Of a DNA stretch of 7,086 nucleotides, positions 4,835-7,086 are shown piece by piece. The stretch lies in contig JAEWSK010000096.1 in assembly GCA_023398345.1 (NCBI GenBank), positions 1 to 7,086 on the forward strand. Direction: 5' to 3'. Numbering within the stretch: position 1 is the stretch's first letter; every line of letters begins with the position of its first letter. The DNA is from Armatimonadota bacterium. GTDB taxonomy: Bacteria > Armatimonadota > UBA5829. The notes beneath the pieces were generated by a model, which was given only the letters and a program-made list of their open reading frames with translations, did not search any database and had not been told where the DNA came from. The position numbers and the translations under genes are program-made.

Positions 4835-7086
4835 ATGCTGCGTGGAGCATTCGGATTTAGAATTATTACGCTAGTGTCACTTGTCGTTGCGCTGCACTTT
4901 TTGACTGCTGCCGACGCTATTGGAAATACTTTGTCTCTGTCGAAGCCTATTGTGGTCGATGACGGAGTCTGTTCATCGGACAATACGCGGTTGCATGCGG
5001 CTTGGTCAAGTGCGGACGGCAACGCAGTTTCTTACAAATATGCTGTAGGCAACTCCCCAAGCGATCCTTGCGGGGGATATGTTATAGATTGGACGTCCAC
5101 GAAAAAGTGTGAAGTTGCTGTCGACGGACTGACTCTTACAGACGGTCACACTTACTACTTCTACGTAAAAGCTATCGATAAATCGGGCAACGTCAGTGAT
5201 GCCGGCGTCAGCGATGGGATTAAAATTTGCGTGCCCCGGACAGTTGCCTGGGACTTACTTGGTGGCATTGGGAACTTTGAAATTGATCCCTGCTACACCA
5301 ATTGGGTGTCTGGCTACGCAGGCGGAGATTACAATTGGAACGCACAAGGTAGATGGAGCTATGGGGCGAGCACAAAATGGGGCTACAATGTTGCCACACC
5401 AGATGATTCTGTGGCCGAAGGGTGGAGTCGAGAGGGTGACCGTAACCCAGAAAAGAATTACATCTATCGACTTGCAGTGGACGGCGGCAGCAAGTGCCAA
5501 TACTTTGCTTTAAAAAATGTCTCCAATAGCGCCATCGCCTATCTAAAAACATCTTTTCCTGTGAGCACAAAAAGCTATCAACTAAATGTCGGTGACACTG
5601 TCACATTTAGTATTGATAAACTCAGGATGGATGACTATGGCACACTGAATCTCTCGTATGCCCTCAAACTGACTGGTCTTGGAGGCGACTCAAAATCAGC
5701 GGTTAATTGGTTGAGTAAAACTGCCACGTCCGGTTCGGTTTCCGGCATTGTAAATGGCGGCACAACTAGGGTGAATGCATGGGTCATAATTCAATGCTGG
5801 GGTGGGGGTACAAAAGCACTCACTCCGGGCATATATGTGGACAATGCCCACTTGACAGTTGTGCGCAACGGGCAGCAAGTGACCGAGACAGTCCCGGTAA
5901 AAACCGATCGAAAGATAAAGACAATAAGATACTTTGTAAATTCTAGCGATGACCCTGCTTCGACTGCCCGCAATTTCGATTGTATTGATTTTATATATGA
6001 GTCCGACTACTGGTTTACGCGCAGGCTCAAGTATTACAATCCCAATATTAAGTGCTATTTGTATGAAGGCCCATGGGTATGTGATTGGAGAGAAACCGCT
6101 GCTTCCGGCTCTGATTGGGAAAGTAGCTGGCGTATGTCTCGCGGTTCCAAGTCGGGCAAGAGAGACAACACATGGTCGAATACATCTCTTGGACTGGAGT
6201 ATGTGTTAAATCATGATCAGACACAGGATCCGGATTGGCTATATCCAAATGGGAGCACGTATTATGGTCTTGGAACTCATGCATACTACGCCCATTTGGG
6301 AGATTCGACATTTGATAAGGCTTGGGTTGATAGCGCACTGGCTAGAGTTGCCGATTATAAACTCGATGGTCTTTTGATTGATGGGCCAATAGTCAAAGTA
6401 AAGTCAGGCAACTTTCCTGGCATAGAACCATGGGAGGAGCAGAAACTGCTGCGTACTGTTATGGACAGTGCTCCGGCTGGCATAGATGTGTTGCACAATA
6501 TATGTGCAGTCAACCTAGTAGAAGGATATGATGCCAGTGGAAGTAACCCGTGGTCGCGCTGGCCTGAGCAGGGACTGATTTTCAGTGATCCGACATGGAC
6601 GCCACACGAAAGCGGTGAATATACCGTCGCAAAGGGCTATAGAGCGAACAGTGCAAGCAATACAGTAGATGGGCTATTTCAGGAATACGCATACTTCATG
6701 CATTCAAATGGTCGAAACCACTACAAAACAGCATATGCGTTAAACTGTCTCAATGATATGGATGCAGTGAAAAAATGGAATTCCAGCATTCCAGTGGATC
6801 ACAAAAAATGGGCGCATATGATGGTGTCCGGTGATGACATTGCACAAGATCCGGCGGATGGTATTGACGGCTGGGCGAATTTTGGGTTATGCAACTACCT
6901 TCTTGGTCAGAATGAGTGGACAACCCTAGGTATCAGAGTAATTAACGGGACGAGCACGTCTTGGCCAGGTGCGCCACTTGATGAAACTGCAAACCTTGGT
7001 TTGCCCGCTGGGAATCGCACCGTTAGCGGCAACGTTTGTCAGAGGAGGTACTTCGGTGCTGATGATGGAGCCACTGGAGGTATTGT
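4835..7086 (+). CDS. Secreted multidomain protein: FN3-like, CBM4/9-like and putative TIM-barrel glycoside hydrolase (GHL-type), 3'-truncated
   Basis: The frame is open for 750 codons to the right edge with no stop. Residues 1-28 form a signal peptide: basic start, hydrophobic core IITLVSLVVALHFLT, then Ala-Asp-Ala with cleavage likely after residue 28. Residues about 35-132 look like a fibronectin type III domain (LHAAWSS, KYAVG, then VDGLTLTDGHTYYFYVKA and SGNVSDAGVSDGI). Residues about 141-345 look like a CBM4/9-type beta-sandwich, opening with GGIGNFEID and closing with GIYVDNAHLTVV. Residues about 360-750 resemble hypothetical bacterial glycosidases of the GHL type: IKCYLYEG (406-412 region), then DGLLIDGP (511-518), DGLFQEYAYF (612-621), and near the edge NLGLPAGNR and QRRYFGADDG. 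Asp516 and Glu617 are my candidates for catalytic residues. Many cysteines (46, 79, 92, 132, 153, 221 and others) suit an exported disulfide-bonded protein. The substrate is unknown and the family assignment rests on motif memory, so it is tentative. It has its own promoter, diverging from the membrane operon. Confidence 0.8.
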   Translation, partial: MLRGAFGFRIITLVSLVVALHFLTAADAIGNTLSLSKPIVVDDGVCSSDNTRLHAAWSSADGNAVSYKYAVGNSPSDPCGGYVIDWTSTKKCEVAVDGLTLTDGHTYYFYVKAIDKSGNVSDAGVSDGIKICVPRTVAWDLLGGIGNFEIDPCYTNWVSGYAGGDYNWNAQGRWSYGASTKWGYNVATPDDSVAEGWSREGDRNPEKNYIYRLAVDGGSKCQYFALKNVSNSAIAYLKTSFPVSTKSYQLNVGDTVTFSIDKLRMDDYGTLNLSYALKLTGLGGDSKSAVNWLSKTATSGSVSGIVNGGTTRVNAWVIIQCWGGGTKALTPGIYVDNAHLTVVRNGQQVTETVPVKTDRKIKTIRYFVNSSDDPASTARNFDCIDFIYESDYWFTRRLKYYNPNIKCYLYEGPWVCDWRETAASGSDWESSWRMSRGSKSGKRDNTWSNTSLGLEYVLNHDQTQDPDWLYPNGSTYYGLGTHAYYAHLGDSTFDKAWVDSALARVADYKLDGLLIDGPIVKVKSGNFPGIEPWEEQKLLRTVMDSAPAGIDVLHNICAVNLVEGYDASGSNPWSRWPEQGLIFSDPTWTPHESGEYTVAKGYRANSASNTVDGLFQEYAYFMHSNGRNHYKTAYALNCLNDMDAVKKWNSSIPVDHKKWAHMMVSGDDIAQDPADGIDGWANFGLCNYLLGQNEWTTLGIRVINGTSTSWPGAPLDETANLGLPAGNRTVSGNVCQRRYFGADDGATGGI

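Noticed and set aside
5220..5570. Minus-strand frames of 116 and 81 codons inside the secreted-protein gene
   Set aside because: The opposite strand carries a 750-codon frame with signal peptide, promoter and domain-like motifs; these frames have none.
6048..6338. 96-codon minus-strand frame inside the hydrolase-like region
   Set aside because: It is antisense to the continuous plus-strand frame and has no recognisable domain or ribosome site.
1..7086. Search by eye for CRISPR repeats, tRNA or rRNA genes, insertion sequences, toxin-antitoxin or defence genes
   Set aside because: No regularly spaced repeats, cloverleaf-like segments, transposase motifs or defence-type domains were seen; the coding space is accounted for by six genes.

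Overview
This is a bacterial chromosomal segment with short intergenic gaps, Shine-Dalgarno leaders and a sigma-70-type promoter. It holds three blocks. (1) Bases 1-2388, + strand: the end of a pyrimidine biosynthesis operon, pyrK (cut at the left edge), pyrD and pyrF. (2) Bases 2515-4649, - strand: a two-gene membrane operon, a PAP2-superfamily lipid phosphatase followed by an ArnT/PMT-type polytopic glycosyltransferase, joined by a 4-base ATGA overlap. (3) Bases 4835-7086, + strand: the first 750 codons of a large secreted multidomain protein that continues past the right edge. It has a signal peptide, an FN3-like domain, a CBM4/9-like jelly-roll-type region and a TIM-barrel-like putative glycoside hydrolase region. 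Because it has no stop codon inside the window, it is easily missed.

The pyr genes work as a unit. PyrD is class 1B by sequence and needs PyrK, an FAD/[2Fe-2S] electron-transfer subunit, to pass electrons to NAD+. PyrF then carries out the last step of UMP synthesis. The pyr operon converges with the membrane operon across a 126-base gap containing two imperfect or short hairpins, neither followed by a good T-tract. The phosphatase gene and the secreted-protein gene diverge from a 185-base region. A clear promoter there (TTGACG, 17-base spacer, TATTAT with an extended -10 TGA) faces right, and a TATAAT close to the phosphatase start faces left.

The taxon cannot be fixed from this sequence. 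Class 1B PyrD with PyrK is found in Firmicutes and in many other lineages. The mix of lipid-linked sugar transfer with a GHL-type secreted hydrolase would fit environmental phyla such as Armatimonadota, but that is a guess. I see no tRNA, rRNA, CRISPR array, insertion sequence, phage gene or defence gene. The least ordinary object is the large secreted protein; the rest is recognisable metabolism and envelope biology.
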